From Pseudanabaena minima (lineage in GTDB: Bacteria; Cyanobacteriota; Cyanobacteriia; Pseudanabaenales; Pseudanabaenaceae), in assembly GCF_051131155.1 (NCBI RefSeq), contig NZ_CP159508.1, positions 1 through 64,000 of the forward strand: DNA of 64,000 nt, written 5' to 3'. Position numbers and translations under genes: made by a program. Below the pieces are notes generated by a model. That model searched no databases, was not told the origin of the DNA, and saw nothing but the letters and a program-made list of their open reading frames with translations. Positions within the stretch are counted from its first letter, which is position 1. The number at the start of each line of letters is the position of its first letter. This document shows positions 1 to 8,586 of the stretch, one piece after another.

Positions 1-42
1 AAGATCGTGATCCGCCGTTAGCCCTCTTGACCACAACCAACG

Positions 43-1518
43 ATGTCTGTTGATATTTCCTTAGAAACCCTCTGGAATCAAGTTCTTGAACTGCTTGAAA
101 GCCAACTTAGCCGTCCTACCTACGAAGGATGGATTAAGACAGTTGTGGCTGACGAGCTTACGGCTGATCGCTTGACTATTCGCACGCCCTCAATTTTTGC
201 TAAAAATTGGCTGCATAAATATTATGTGCAAAATATTGCGGATGCAGTCACTGAAATCCTTGGCTATCCAGTAGAAATTCATATTGAGGCATCTCCTAGT
301 AGTGAACCGCCCACAGGTCAGCCTGAGCTAAATCTCCATCTTGACAGCGTAGAAGCTAGTCAAGATGGGATGTTGGAAACAGCGATCGCTGCTGAAGCAG
401 TTCATGCCATGGCAGCCGCAATCCCTACTGCGCTCAATAATGTCCAAAGCCCTCAATCATCAGACAGCAACGGCAACGCGCAACGTCCTAGTAATCTCAA
501 TCCTAAGTACAATTTCAATCGTTTTGTGGTTGGCTCCACCAATCGCATGGCTCATGCGGCGGCTTTAGCGGTGTCTGAGTCTCCTGGGCGTGAATTTAAT
601 CCTTTGTTTTTATGTGGTGGTGTGGGCTTAGGTAAAACACATCTGATGCAAGCGATCGCCCATTACCGCCTAGAAATTGAACCGAAAGCAAGAATCGCCT
701 ATGTATCGACGGAGCAATTTACTAACGATTTGATTGCGGCAATTCGCAAAGATAGTATGCAGAGATTTCGGGAGCTATATCGCGAGATTGATATGCTGAT
801 CGTTGATGACATTCAATTCATCGAAGGTAAAGAATATACTCAGGAGGAGTTTTTCCATACTTTTAATACGCTTTACGAAACTGGTAAACAAATCGTATTA
901 GCCAGCGATCGCCCACCTGCTCAGATTCCCCGTTTGCAAGAACGACTTTGTTCCCGTTTCTCGATGGGATTGATTGCGGATATTCAAGTTCCAGATTTGG
1001 AGACACGCATGGCAATCTTACAAAAGAAAGCCGAATACGATCATCTCAAAATCCCTGCCGATGTTCTGCATTATATTGCCGCTAGCTATACTTCCAACAT
1101 TCGTGAATTGGAAGGAGCATTAGTGCGAACTGTTGCCTATATCTCGATTTCGGGATTGCCGATGACGGTGGAAAATGTTGCTCCAGTTCTCAATCCTCCT
1201 AAAGAACCTGTAGAGGTATCTGCTGAGATGGTTTTGAGCGTAGTTACGGAAATGCTGAATATCGATTTAGCCGATCTATTAGGAAATTCACGCCGCAGAG
1301 AAATCAGCCAAGCCCGTCAATATGTGATGTATCTCATGCGTCAACATACGAATCTCAGCTTGCCCAAAATTGGTGAAGCGGTAGGCGGTAAAGACCATAC
1401 AACGGTGATGTATAGTTGCGAAAAGGTCGCTCAGTTGCAATCAACTGATGGTGATATTGCCCAGTTGTTAAGGCAGTTAAGCGATCGCATCTATCTCGTT
1501 GCTCAAACTAAAAATTAA
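43..1518 (+). CDS. dnaA: Chromosomal replication initiator protein DnaA
   Basis: DnaA is the AAA+ ATPase that binds DnaA boxes at oriC and opens the origin. The 491-residue product has all four domains: an N-terminal interaction domain (about 1-85), a low-complexity linker (about 90-150), an AAA+ core and a C-terminal DNA-binding helix-turn-helix. Walker A is GVGLGKTH near residue 195 and Walker B is MLIVDDIQF near 255. The DnaA signature GGKDHTTVMYSC lies near residue 450. Length is normal for the family. The ATG at 43 gives the expected N-terminus. Only 42 bases of upstream sequence are visible, with no DnaA box in them, so the origin cannot be placed from this window. Confidence 0.98.
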   Translation: MSVDISLETLWNQVLELLESQLSRPTYEGWIKTVVADELTADRLTIRTPSIFAKNWLHKYYVQNIADAVTEILGYPVEIHIEASPSSEPPTGQPELNLHLDSVEASQDGMLETAIAAEAVHAMAAAIPTALNNVQSPQSSDSNGNAQRPSNLNPKYNFNRFVVGSTNRMAHAAALAVSESPGREFNPLFLCGGVGLGKTHLMQAIAHYRLEIEPKARIAYVSTEQFTNDLIAAIRKDSMQRFRELYREIDMLIVDDIQFIEGKEYTQEEFFHTFNTLYETGKQIVLASDRPPAQIPRLQERLCSRFSMGLIADIQVPDLETRMAILQKKAEYDHLKIPADVLHYIAASYTSNIRELEGALVRTVAYISISGLPMTVENVAPVLNPPKEPVEVSAEMVLSVVTEMLNIDLADLLGNSRRREISQARQYVMYLMRQHTNLSLPKIGEAVGGKDHTTVMYSCEKVAQLQSTDGDIAQLLRQLSDRIYLVAQTKN

Positions 1519-1528
1519 TGGAGTAAAC

Positions 1529-1541
1529 AGCGCAAAGCGCT
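1529..1541. repeat. Minimal palindrome core AGCGC-AAA-GCGCT
   Basis: A 5-bp inverted repeat with an AAA loop lies 11 bases after the dnaA stop. It has the same GC-NNN-GC core as the long intergenic palindromes elsewhere in the window, but no long arms. Confidence 0.4.
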
Positions 1542-1567
1542 ATCCACACTTACCACACTAAAAAACT

Positions 1568-1945
1568 ATGCAGATGATTGATTTTGCCGTAAATGGAACT
1601 TTAATGCGAGGACTAGAGTTAAATGGGAACTTGCAGAAGGTAGGGGCAGTATTTGTAAGAGAAGATGTAACAGCACCTATATATCGGCTTTGGTCGATCG
1701 CTGATCGCCATCCTGCGATGTTACGAGTTAGCGAAAATGGACAAGCGATCGCCTTAGAGATTTGGTCAGTTACTCCCGATGCTTTGGGCGCAATTTTATT
1801 ATCTGAGCCTGCTGGTCTATGTATTGGTAAAATTGTTTTAGCCAATGGACAAGAAGTTTTAGGCGTTCTCGGTGAACCATTTTTATGTGAAGGACAAAAG
1901 GAAATTACTTCCTATGGTGGGTGGCGAGCTTACACATCGAGTTAA
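1568..1945 (+). CDS. Stand-alone allophanate hydrolase C-terminal-like domain protein
   Basis: This 125-residue protein resembles the C-terminal domain of allophanate hydrolase (AtzF/DUR1 AH_C), the part that follows the amidase domain in urea-amidolyase pathways. Supporting features are the TAPIYRLWSI segment near residue 35, the central EIWSVTPDALG segment and the closing GGWRAYTSS, all typical of that domain. No amidase partner lies nearby. In the full enzyme this domain acts on N-carboxyurea; whether the isolated domain is catalytic is unknown. It starts at the ATG at 1568, with a second in-frame ATG two codons later. It is 49 bases downstream of dnaA on the same strand and could be co-transcribed. 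Confidence 0.7.
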   Translation: MQMIDFAVNGTLMRGLELNGNLQKVGAVFVREDVTAPIYRLWSIADRHPAMLRVSENGQAIALEIWSVTPDALGAILLSEPAGLCIGKIVLANGQEVLGVLGEPFLCEGQKEITSYGGWRAYTSS

Positions 1946-1973
1946 ACAAAGAACTCTTGTCGCTAGCCAAGCA

Positions 1974-2050
1974 GGGCAACCACGGGGGGATTGCCCCTAC
2001 CTACTTGCTAATTAAATGTTCTGTAGGGGCTGTGCCCCCGTGCCAGCCCC
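1974..2050. repeat. MITE-like interspersed inverted repeat (GTAGGGGC family)
   Basis: An imperfect inverted repeat. The left arm CACGGGGGGATTGCCCCTAC (1981-2000) matches the complement of the right arm at 2023-2042 at both ends, with a few central differences, around a spacer of about 22 bases. The GTAGGGGC...CCCCTAC ends resemble repeats scattered through many cyanobacterial genomes; that is recollection, not a search. It lies between two convergent genes. Confidence 0.6.
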
Positions 2051-2095
2051 AAACCTTAGCGATCACAGGAATTCTATCTGCGTAAGGTGACTTTT

Positions 2096-3775
2096 TTATT
2101 TGATGGGTAGTTGTAAATGGGAAGGATATTCCGCGCCATAAAAAATTTGCTGTGTTGCCTCCACCAAGTCACTGACTGTCGCCTCTGACGGTAACTTCTG
2201 CGTATTAGAATGTCGCTCGATCGCAGGAAAAGCTGAACTCGCGATCGCTACGCCAATCCGATGCCCTTGAGCAAAATTCTGACAGGTTGGACGCAACTTA
2301 ATGCGATATTCATTCACCACATCAGACTCTATCCATTCAGGCTCAGTCCATGATTTACGGAACTTAGCGCGTAAAACACCCATTGACACCAGCATTTGCT
2401 TACCATCGGGATAAATATCTAAAAGCTTAATTACCCAATCAGTATCAGGAGCCGTAGTAGCTGCATAGAGAACAAATTCGGGAATACCTGCGATCGCTAT
2501 ATCTTGCTCCAATTCTGAACTCTCATAAACTAATACATCCCAACGATGATGCACATTGCGCTGATCGTAGAATCCGTAGGGAGTTGTAGGGTTGGGATTG
2601 CGGGGATCGTAGACGTAGATATCGGGTAATTGGTGATTGGTGATTGGTGATTGGTTGCTTAGTTGTTTTTGGGAAGAGAGATAGAGTGTTTTCGCATGAG
2701 GATTTTTCGGGAATTCTGGTAAATCTAGCCAGTGATTTTTGCCCATGAAGAACATCTGCACAGGAGCGCGATCGCAGATTCCATTCTCAATTCCCTTTAA
2801 CCAAAAATCAAACCAATCTACTTGCAATTGATCGATTTTAGAAACAGCCGCTTCACCAAAATCAATCTCACCAACTTTCGGCAGCCAAGGCATATGCTGC
2901 CAAGGTGCAACTACTAAATGCTGTGGTTTTGTTGTTGCAGATTTGGCGTGATGGTAAGTGCTAATCGTCGCCTCAATAAAAATGTCAGCCCATCCCGCAA
3001 TGTGTAAAGCAGGTAAATCATAGCGATCAAAATAACTGAGAGGATTTAGCTGTTGCCAATATTGATCATCAGCTTGTTGGTTTCCAATCCAATCAAAAAA
3101 GAATTGACCAAAATCTCCAAAAGACTCATTCTTAAATAATTCTATTTCACTTAATGGCACTGTCTCTAACCATTTAGAGATCTGCTTTTGGGCTTCAAAA
3201 AGATTGGTTGCCTGTGGTTCTTTTTTTAAATACCATGCTCGATTTTGAGCTAGCTGTAAAGCCCAGCCTAAGTCAAAGTCCAGACAAAGCGCACCACCAA
3301 AATAAAACCAACCGTGATATAAATCCGCCGTCGCCATAGTCGGACAGATTGTAACTAGTCCTTCAGGCTGTTGCACGGCAGCTTGGAATTGGGTTACCCC
3401 CTGATAGGAAAATCCATACATTCCCACCTTGCCACTACTGCCTTCTAGTTCCTTTGCACACCATTCCACTGTGTCAAATCCATCATCATATTCGCTAACA
3501 AATGGATAGAACTCTCCCTCAGAAGTGCCACAACCACGCACATCTTGGATCACGACAATATAGCCTTGGCTGGCATACCAACTGGGATGAGCATAGGTAC
3601 AACTAGAGGCGATCGCTCGACCATAGGGCAAGCGCATCAATAGCACGGGCAAAGGCATGTCAACATTTTTGGGTCGGTAAATATCAGCCGTCAAGTTAAG
3701 GCGATCGCGCATGGGGATCTTGACTTGACGCTGGACATTAACTTGAGAATGGAATGAAGTTAATTTAGGAGGCAT
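2096..3775 (-). CDS. CocE/NonD family hydrolase (X-Pro dipeptidyl-peptidase-like)
   Basis: An alpha/beta hydrolase of the CocE/X-prolyl dipeptidyl aminopeptidase (S15) family, 559 residues. The nucleophile motif GFSYQG places the catalytic Ser at residue 123. The acid follows in GWADIF and the His in APWQHMPW. The C-terminal third is the jelly-roll galactose-binding-like domain typical of the family. No signal peptide is evident, so it should act in the cytoplasm; the substrate cannot be told from sequence. It has an in-frame heptamer repeat between the domains (2630-2655). It starts 9 bases after a 61-residue gene on the same strand, so the two form an operon. Confidence 0.88.
   Translation of the reverse strand: MPPKLTSFHSQVNVQRQVKIPMRDRLNLTADIYRPKNVDMPLPVLLMRLPYGRAIASSCTYAHPSWYASQGYIVVIQDVRGCGTSEGEFYPFVSEYDDGFDTVEWCAKELEGSSGKVGMYGFSYQGVTQFQAAVQQPEGLVTICPTMATADLYHGWFYFGGALCLDFDLGWALQLAQNRAWYLKKEPQATNLFEAQKQISKWLETVPLSEIELFKNESFGDFGQFFFDWIGNQQADDQYWQQLNPLSYFDRYDLPALHIAGWADIFIEATISTYHHAKSATTKPQHLVVAPWQHMPWLPKVGEIDFGEAAVSKIDQLQVDWFDFWLKGIENGICDRAPVQMFFMGKNHWLDLPEFPKNPHAKTLYLSSQKQLSNQSPITNHQLPDIYVYDPRNPNPTTPYGFYDQRNVHHRWDVLVYESSELEQDIAIAGIPEFVLYAATTAPDTDWVIKLLDIYPDGKQMLVSMGVLRAKFRKSWTEPEWIESDVVNEYRIKLRPTCQNFAQGHRIGVAIASSAFPAIERHSNTQKLPSEATVSDLVEATQQIFYGAEYPSHLQLPIK
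2630..2655. repeat. STRR-type heptanucleotide tandem repeat (TTGGTGA, 3.7 copies)
   Basis: Three complete copies plus a partial copy of TTGGTGA lie within the hydrolase gene. On the coding strand they add a short NQSPITNHQ-type segment in the linker before the C-terminal domain. Seven-base short tandem repeats of this kind are well known in filamentous cyanobacteria. Confidence 0.8.
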
Positions 3776-3784
3776 AGAGATATC

Positions 3785-3970
3785 CTAGTCCTGTTGCCAA
3801 TCAGGGAAGATCTTTCTGATTTCAATTAAGAGATCATCAAGTTCTTCTAAGGCTTGGATCACATCGATGCTCAAGCTACCCAAATTATCTTTGAGAGACA
3901 ACTGCACCAATAATTCACGCTTGCTAGCGATCGCCACAAATCTTTCTTTTAAAGCTTCAGGAGTAGACAT
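3785..3970 (-). CDS. Small conserved hypothetical protein
   Basis: A 61-residue, mostly helical, charged protein with no motif I recognise and no membrane segment. It is the first gene of a two-gene unit, 9 bases upstream of the CocE-type hydrolase on the same strand. The tight spacing and ATG start support it as real. Function unknown. Confidence 0.6.
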   Translation of the reverse strand: MSTPEALKERFVAIASKRELLVQLSLKDNLGSLSIDVIQALEELDDLLIEIRKIFPDWQQD

Positions 3971-4049
3971 ATCTTAGGTTTTAATAAGTTGTTTTGGATT
4001 GGATTTAAGTAATATTTTAGCTCAAAAGCTATAGTCCGTGATTCTGTCG

Positions 4050-5216
4050 TTATTTTGGACTAAATAGCCAGCCTTTTTTCCAAAAGTAAAATAGCAATCC
4101 ACCAGAAATAGACATGATCAATAGCCAAAAGAAAGGATATCCAAATGGCATTTTTAACTCAGGCATGTTCCATGGAATCTCGGTATCAAAGTTCATTCCA
4201 TAGACTCCTGACACGAAAGTAAGGGGAATAAATACCGTTGAGATGACAGTCAGAAAGCGCATGATCTCATTGGTACTATTGCTCAAAGATGATAGGTAAA
4301 TATCCATCAAGTTGGCGGCAAGTTCGCGATAAGTCTCAACCATATCGATTACCTGTACCGTATGGTCATAACAATCACGGAGAAAAACCCTGACCTCTCG
4401 ATCAATCAAAGGACTTTCTTCACGAATTAAAGAGTTAATAGCATCACGCTGCGGCCAAATCGCACGACGTAGCAACAAAAGTTCGCGCTTGATTTTATGG
4501 ATTTTATCGAGAGTTTGGCGCGTAGGATTAGCAACTACTTCATCCTGCAAATCTTCGAGACGTTCGCCGTAGTCCTCTAACACAGGGAAAAATCCATCAA
4601 CGATCGCATCAATTAGGGCATAGGCAAGATAATCAGACTTTTGCGATCGGATTACTCCACGATTGCGATGGATGCGCTGACGAATTGGCTCAAATACGTC
4701 GTTTTCAGGCTCTTCTTGGACAGTGAGGATGTAGTTTTTGCCTAGGATTAAACTTACCTGCTCATCATAAAACCCCCGACCATCTTCACGGCTAGTCACC
4801 ATATGCAAGATGATTAATTCCTGATCCTCAAAGCTCTCAACCTTGGGACGCTGGGGAATATTAACAATATCTTCTAATACAAGCTCATGAAGTCCAAAAA
4901 CTTTACCTAGACGTTTCAAGACTTCTTCTGAACCCAAACCCTGTACATCTACCCATGAAACTGAGTGACTATCTAAATAGGGAAAACAGTCTTCGGGCGT
5001 AGCAAGCTGAATGCCTAGAGCTTCATCGGCATTGTAATCAATCAAGAAGATATTGGGAATAGCCGCATCTTCATCAATGATTAGCGTTCCCGGTGGACTG
5101 CCTGGTTCTGGTTCATTGAAGTCATAAAATTCCAATTCTTCATCATTTTCTTCAGAATCATCTTCAATGGGACTAGGTTTAAATCTGGTGGGGTTGTGAA
5201 GCATGGTGAAGTGCAT
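4050..5216 (-). CDS. corA: Magnesium/cobalt transporter CorA
   Basis: A CorA-type inner-membrane divalent-cation channel, 388 residues. The cytoplasmic N-terminal funnel domain is followed by two C-terminal helices. The family signature YGMNF ends the first helix (about 320-342), and the second helix is near 358-378, followed by a basic tail. The N-terminal 50 residues are unusually acidic (DDSEENDEELE). In-frame ATGs at 5216 and 5204 are both possible starts. The gene diverges from the glycosidase at 5547, with a long palindrome between them. No Mg-responsive leader was recognised. Confidence 0.95.
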   Translation of the reverse strand: MHFTMLHNPTRFKPSPIEDDSEENDEELEFYDFNEPEPGSPPGTLIIDEDAAIPNIFLIDYNADEALGIQLATPEDCFPYLDSHSVSWVDVQGLGSEEVLKRLGKVFGLHELVLEDIVNIPQRPKVESFEDQELIILHMVTSREDGRGFYDEQVSLILGKNYILTVQEEPENDVFEPIRQRIHRNRGVIRSQKSDYLAYALIDAIVDGFFPVLEDYGERLEDLQDEVVANPTRQTLDKIHKIKRELLLLRRAIWPQRDAINSLIREESPLIDREVRVFLRDCYDHTVQVIDMVETYRELAANLMDIYLSSLSNSTNEIMRFLTVISTVFIPLTFVSGVYGMNFDTEIPWNMPELKMPFGYPFFWLLIMSISGGLLFYFWKKGWLFSPK

Positions 5217-5546
5217 TATGAAATACAGTTGTCAGTGTGCCACATTGTTAAGCCAAGTTCGTCTATGAAAACGCGGATAGTATAGGATTTATAGCAATTA
5301 CAGCAATTTTCGATCAAATGAACCACAAGAAATTTTTTGAAAGGGTTGCTTCGCAACCCTTTCAAAAAATTTCTTGGTTTGAGCCTGAGCGTAAAGCACT
5401 GTAACAAAAGGGTTGTCATACTTTTGTTGGTTAAAAACCAAACCCAGTAAGGGTTTTAAAAACAAAAAATAGTTACATCATTTTTTGTTTTGGTACTATT
5501 TCTGAGCAGTCTCCCTTCAATTACTGGGATTACCATTTTTTATTCT
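5217..5546. other. Divergent intergenic region with a long palindrome
   Basis: 330 bases between the starts of corA (minus) and the glycosidase gene (plus). It holds the 24-bp-arm palindrome at 5326-5376 and otherwise AT-rich DNA. Promoters for both genes must lie here, but I see no convincing -35/-10 pair. A 67-codon minus-strand frame across it only translates the palindrome. Confidence 0.5.
5326..5376. repeat. Perfect palindrome, 24-bp arms, TTC loop
   Basis: The arms 5326-5349 and 5353-5376 are exact complements around the core GC-TTC-GC. It lies between two divergent genes, so it cannot end either of them. An RNA hairpin in a leader or a DNA cruciform are both possible. Confidence 0.85.
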
Positions 5547-7127
5547 ATGAAATATAAAAGAAATCTAATCAAGATCAATAAATTTAATTTGTTGGCGATC
5601 GCCTCTATTAGCATCTTAAACTCAGCTTTTGCAGGGAAAGCGATCGCGGGATCTCTACCAGATAAAATCCTGTGGGGCAACCCTACCTGTGATGTGAGCA
5701 AGGCGGAAATCTTGCGAAAACATGAATTACGAAAATCAGCTTTAGTCACAAATCCTAGTAGCTCTACTGCTCAATCGCAATATCAGGCTATTGTCCAAAA
5801 GCATAAGTCAGAATTACAAGCCTGTCGCGATCGCAGCAAACCCCAAACACAAGCCACTTGGGTAAGGCTATATCCCAATGATGTTAAGTCAGGCGTGTTA
5901 GAGGATGTTTTCGACAAAATGGCAAATCGTGGCTATAACCAAGTTTTTGTCGAAGTTTTCTATGATGGTCGCGTCTTACTACCTGTTGCTGATAATCCGA
6001 CACCTTGGCGATCGGTGATGGAGGAAGCAGTCAAGGCAGGGGAAGTGCCTGCGGATTATGATCTGTGGCAAAGGGCGATCGAGATTGGTAGAGAACGGGG
6101 CATCAAAGTTTATGGTTGGTCATTTACGATGAATTTTGGCTATGGCTATAGCGAAATCAAGGGACGCTCAGGAGCCTTAGCACTTAATGGTAGAGGGGAA
6201 AATAGTATTGCCAATACCAATTTTGATCGCAACATGGTTAGTAATGGACGTGCTTTTTACGAAGATGCCTATGAAGTTGATCATCTGTTTGCCGATCCCT
6301 ATAGCGCGATCGCCAAAGCCGATCTGACAGCCGTAGTTAAAGCTTTAATGAAACGCAATCCTGATGGGATGGTATTTGACTATGTGCGCTATCCCACTAA
6401 TTCCACGGGTGAATTGATCAATAACGTCAAGCAGCTTTGGATTCATGGACAGTCATCGCGATCGGCTTTGCTTAATAGCATTGACAATAAAAATGTGCGT
6501 GAGCTAATGGCAATTTATCTCCAAAACGGGGATCTCACGGCTGATGATGTTATTCAGACTGAGAAGAAGCTAACAGAGAGCATCAAGGTACAGCCAACCA
6601 ATATCAGAAATCCTAGGGAAACTGCCACGATTACTAAAGGATTACTTTGGAATATTGCAACTAATCACGCCTACCAAGGAGTAGTTAATTTTGTCAATAC
6701 AATTACTATTCCACTCCAACAAAATAATATTCCAATTGGAACAGTTTTCTTCCCTGGTGGCAATCGTGTTGAGGCAGGTCGATTCGATCCTAAAATGCAA
6801 CCATGGGATCGATTCCCAAAATTTATGGAACGCCATCCGATGACCTATGCACTTTGTGAGGATGGTCAATGCGTTGCGGAACAGGTCGCTGAGGTTGTCC
6901 GCCAATCTGCTCCTGAGACTTTAGTTTGTCCAGTTTTAGCAGGAACTTGGGGGCAGAGCTTTGATGGACATCCTAGCTTTGAGATTCAAACGCGAGCTAT
7001 CCTTGCTAGACAACCAAAGATTAATTGCATTAGTCACTTTGTCTATTCATGGATGGAACCCGAAAGCGATCGCCTTCGCAAATTTGGAAAAGCCACAGGT
7101 CTAGAACCCGCAACTCTTCCAAACTGA
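5547..7127 (+). CDS. Secreted family 10-like glycosyl hydrolase (GHL10/DUF4015-type)
   Basis: A predicted exported glycosidase-like protein of about 526 residues. From the ATG at 5547 the N-terminus has a basic start, a hydrophobic stretch and an AFAGKAIAG cleavage region, a normal signal peptide; the longer frame from 5490 would bury it, so the later start is chosen. The TIM-barrel-like core includes YNQVFVEVFYDGRVL, a GWSFTMNFGYG strand and PDGMVFDYVRYP, matching the GHL10-like family of putative cell-wall or polysaccharide hydrolases. Acidic residues in the barrel strands are candidate catalytic residues. The substrate is unknown. The stop codon lies in the left inverted end of a MITE-like repeat. 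Confidence 0.75.
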   Translation: MKYKRNLIKINKFNLLAIASISILNSAFAGKAIAGSLPDKILWGNPTCDVSKAEILRKHELRKSALVTNPSSSTAQSQYQAIVQKHKSELQACRDRSKPQTQATWVRLYPNDVKSGVLEDVFDKMANRGYNQVFVEVFYDGRVLLPVADNPTPWRSVMEEAVKAGEVPADYDLWQRAIEIGRERGIKVYGWSFTMNFGYGYSEIKGRSGALALNGRGENSIANTNFDRNMVSNGRAFYEDAYEVDHLFADPYSAIAKADLTAVVKALMKRNPDGMVFDYVRYPTNSTGELINNVKQLWIHGQSSRSALLNSIDNKNVRELMAIYLQNGDLTADDVIQTEKKLTESIKVQPTNIRNPRETATITKGLLWNIATNHAYQGVVNFVNTITIPLQQNNIPIGTVFFPGGNRVEAGRFDPKMQPWDRFPKFMERHPMTYALCEDGQCVAEQVAEVVRQSAPETLVCPVLAGTWGQSFDGHPSFEIQTRAILARQPKINCISHFVYSWMEPESDRLRKFGKATGLEPATLPN

Positions 7128-7262
7128 CGTTACGTGGAAGTTTCTAAAGTAGGGGCGGGTTTTGCAGATAGATCCTGCATTCAGCACAGAATTATCAACT
7201 AAACCCGCCCCTACTGCATACACAATAACCTGACGGAGTGATGGTTCCACGTAACATCAGTT
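7122..7262. repeat. Nested MITE-like element
   Basis: A 141-bp element with 18-bp terminal inverted repeats (7122-7139 and 7245-7262, one mismatch). A second perfect 15-bp inverted pair, AGTAGGGGCGGGTTT, lies inside it (7148-7162 and 7201-7215). No coding capacity. The inner AGGGGCGGG motif resembles interspersed repeats in other cyanobacteria. The left end contains the stop codon of the upstream glycosidase gene. Confidence 0.75.
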
Positions 7263-7299
7263 CCTAATTAAGTAAGGACTTCGCCATAAAACAAAGAAC

Positions 7300-7340
7300 C
7301 CTAATTTAAAAACAGTGCGAAGCATTGTTTTTAAATTAGG
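7300..7340. terminator. Palindrome at the coaBC 3' end, 19-bp arms, GAA loop
   Basis: The arms 7300-7318 and 7322-7340 pair with a single T:G wobble around GC-GAA-GC. The coaBC stop codon (7331-7333) is inside the right arm. It is a likely bidirectional terminator. Confidence 0.75.
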
Positions 7341-8530
7341 AAATCGAACAAACGATGGGCAAGTTCTAATTTTGAGCAGAGGGGAGTAGTTTGCTCATGT
7401 CCCTCTTTATGAATGAATATGGCTTGATTGGTATCAGTGCCAAAACCTGTTAGGGAAGTATTAACGGCATTAGCCGCGATCGCATCTAGCCCTTTGCGCT
7501 CTAGTTTCTCCTGTGCTGCGGCGCAAACCTCTGCCTCAGTTCCAGTTTGCGCCGCAAAGCCTACTAGTATTTGCTCAGGACGTTTACGAGTGGCGAGATC
7601 GGCAATGATATCAGGAATATATTCAAGTTCAAGATTTAAGGGTAATTCTGATTTTGGTAATTTGCGATCGCTTTGCATTTTAGATCGCACATCACCAACA
7701 GCCGCAGCCGCGATCGTGATATCAGCATTAGGGAACTCTTCGAGCATGGCTTGGTGCATTTCTGCGGAAGTACGGACTACCCTCACCCCTATCCCCTCTC
7801 CCATGGGGAGAGGGGAACTGGAGGTAGTTATAAGGGTGACCTTTGCGCCACGATGGATTGCTGCTTTGGCGATCGCAATTCCCTGTTTCCCTGTCGATGG
7901 ATTGCCGATAAACCGTACAGGATCGATAAATTCTCTGGTTCCACCTGCATTAACTAAAATATGCTTCCCTTTTAAATCCTGTTTGCCTTGAGTAAACAAG
8001 AAAGATTCTAAATATTCCAGAATAATCTCTGGCTCTGCCATTCGACCAGTCCCCACAGCATCACATGCGAGAATCCCATCCGTCGGTGCGATCGCTGTAT
8101 AGCGAGAATCCTTTAATAACTTATGCCAATTCTCCTGCACGGTGGGTTGTAGCCACATAGTTGTATTCATTGCTGGCGCAAAGAGAATTGGACAATTGGA
8201 AGCGAGAACAGTATTAGTGAGAAGATTATCCGCCATGCCATAGGCGAGTTTAGCTAGGGTGTTTGCGGTCACAGGTGCAAGCAGAAATATATCCGCCCAT
8301 TCTGCTAACTCAATATGCAATGGTCTACCATTAGTCGGTTGCCAAAAGTCAGAGTCAGTATAAGCAGGTTGGCGCGAAAGGGTGGCAAAGGTAAGCGGAG
8401 TCACAAATTCCGCAGCCGATCGCGTCAGGATAACCCGCACTTCAATGCCGCGCTTCGCTAGGCTAGAAACTACTTCACAAACTTTATAGGCGGCAATACC
8501 TCCAGAGATTCCAATCAGTATATGATTCAT
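7331..8530 (-). CDS. coaBC: Bifunctional phosphopantothenoylcysteine decarboxylase / phosphopantothenate-cysteine ligase
   Basis: CoaBC carries out two consecutive steps of coenzyme A synthesis: CTP-dependent joining of cysteine to phosphopantothenate, then FMN-dependent decarboxylation. In the 399-residue protein the N-terminal CoaC half has GGIAAYK, PAMNTTMW and the active-site Cys in ACDAVGTGRM. The C-terminal CoaB half has NAGGTREFIDPVRFIGN, the dinucleotide-like fold and the AAVGDVR region. A loop of CoaB is encoded by a palindromic repeat (7780-7818) giving SPLPMGEGIGVRV, but overall length stays near normal. The stop lies inside a palindrome. Confidence 0.96.
   Translation of the reverse strand: MNHILIGISGGIAAYKVCEVVSSLAKRGIEVRVILTRSAAEFVTPLTFATLSRQPAYTDSDFWQPTNGRPLHIELAEWADIFLLAPVTANTLAKLAYGMADNLLTNTVLASNCPILFAPAMNTTMWLQPTVQENWHKLLKDSRYTAIAPTDGILACDAVGTGRMAEPEIILEYLESFLFTQGKQDLKGKHILVNAGGTREFIDPVRFIGNPSTGKQGIAIAKAAIHRGAKVTLITTSSSPLPMGEGIGVRVVRTSAEMHQAMLEEFPNADITIAAAAVGDVRSKMQSDRKLPKSELPLNLELEYIPDIIADLATRKRPEQILVGFAAQTGTEAEVCAAAQEKLERKGLDAIAANAVNTSLTGFGTDTNQAIFIHKEGHEQTTPLCSKLELAHRLFDFLI
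7780..7818. repeat. Translated palindromic repeat inside coaBC
   Basis: The plus strand reads CCCTCACCCC followed by a perfect 11-bp inverted pair around ATG (7792-7816, TCCCCTCTCCC). It is read in frame by coaBC. A relative lies in mfd at 29935-29971. Confidence 0.75.
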
Positions 8531-8586
8531 AGTCTTAGCATAGTTTGCAAATTATTCACATCCGCAAGACGGACTTCTCTCATTTT

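Noticed and set aside
1540..1548. DnaA-box-like CTATCCACA downstream of dnaA
   Set aside because: One mismatch and isolated; not enough to propose oriC.
1558..1845. 95-codon ORF antisense to the allophanate hydrolase-like gene
   Set aside because: Shadow frame of a gene with clear homology on the plus strand.
5216..5419. 67-codon minus-strand ORF upstream of corA
   Set aside because: It translates straight through the 5326-5376 palindrome and has no family features.
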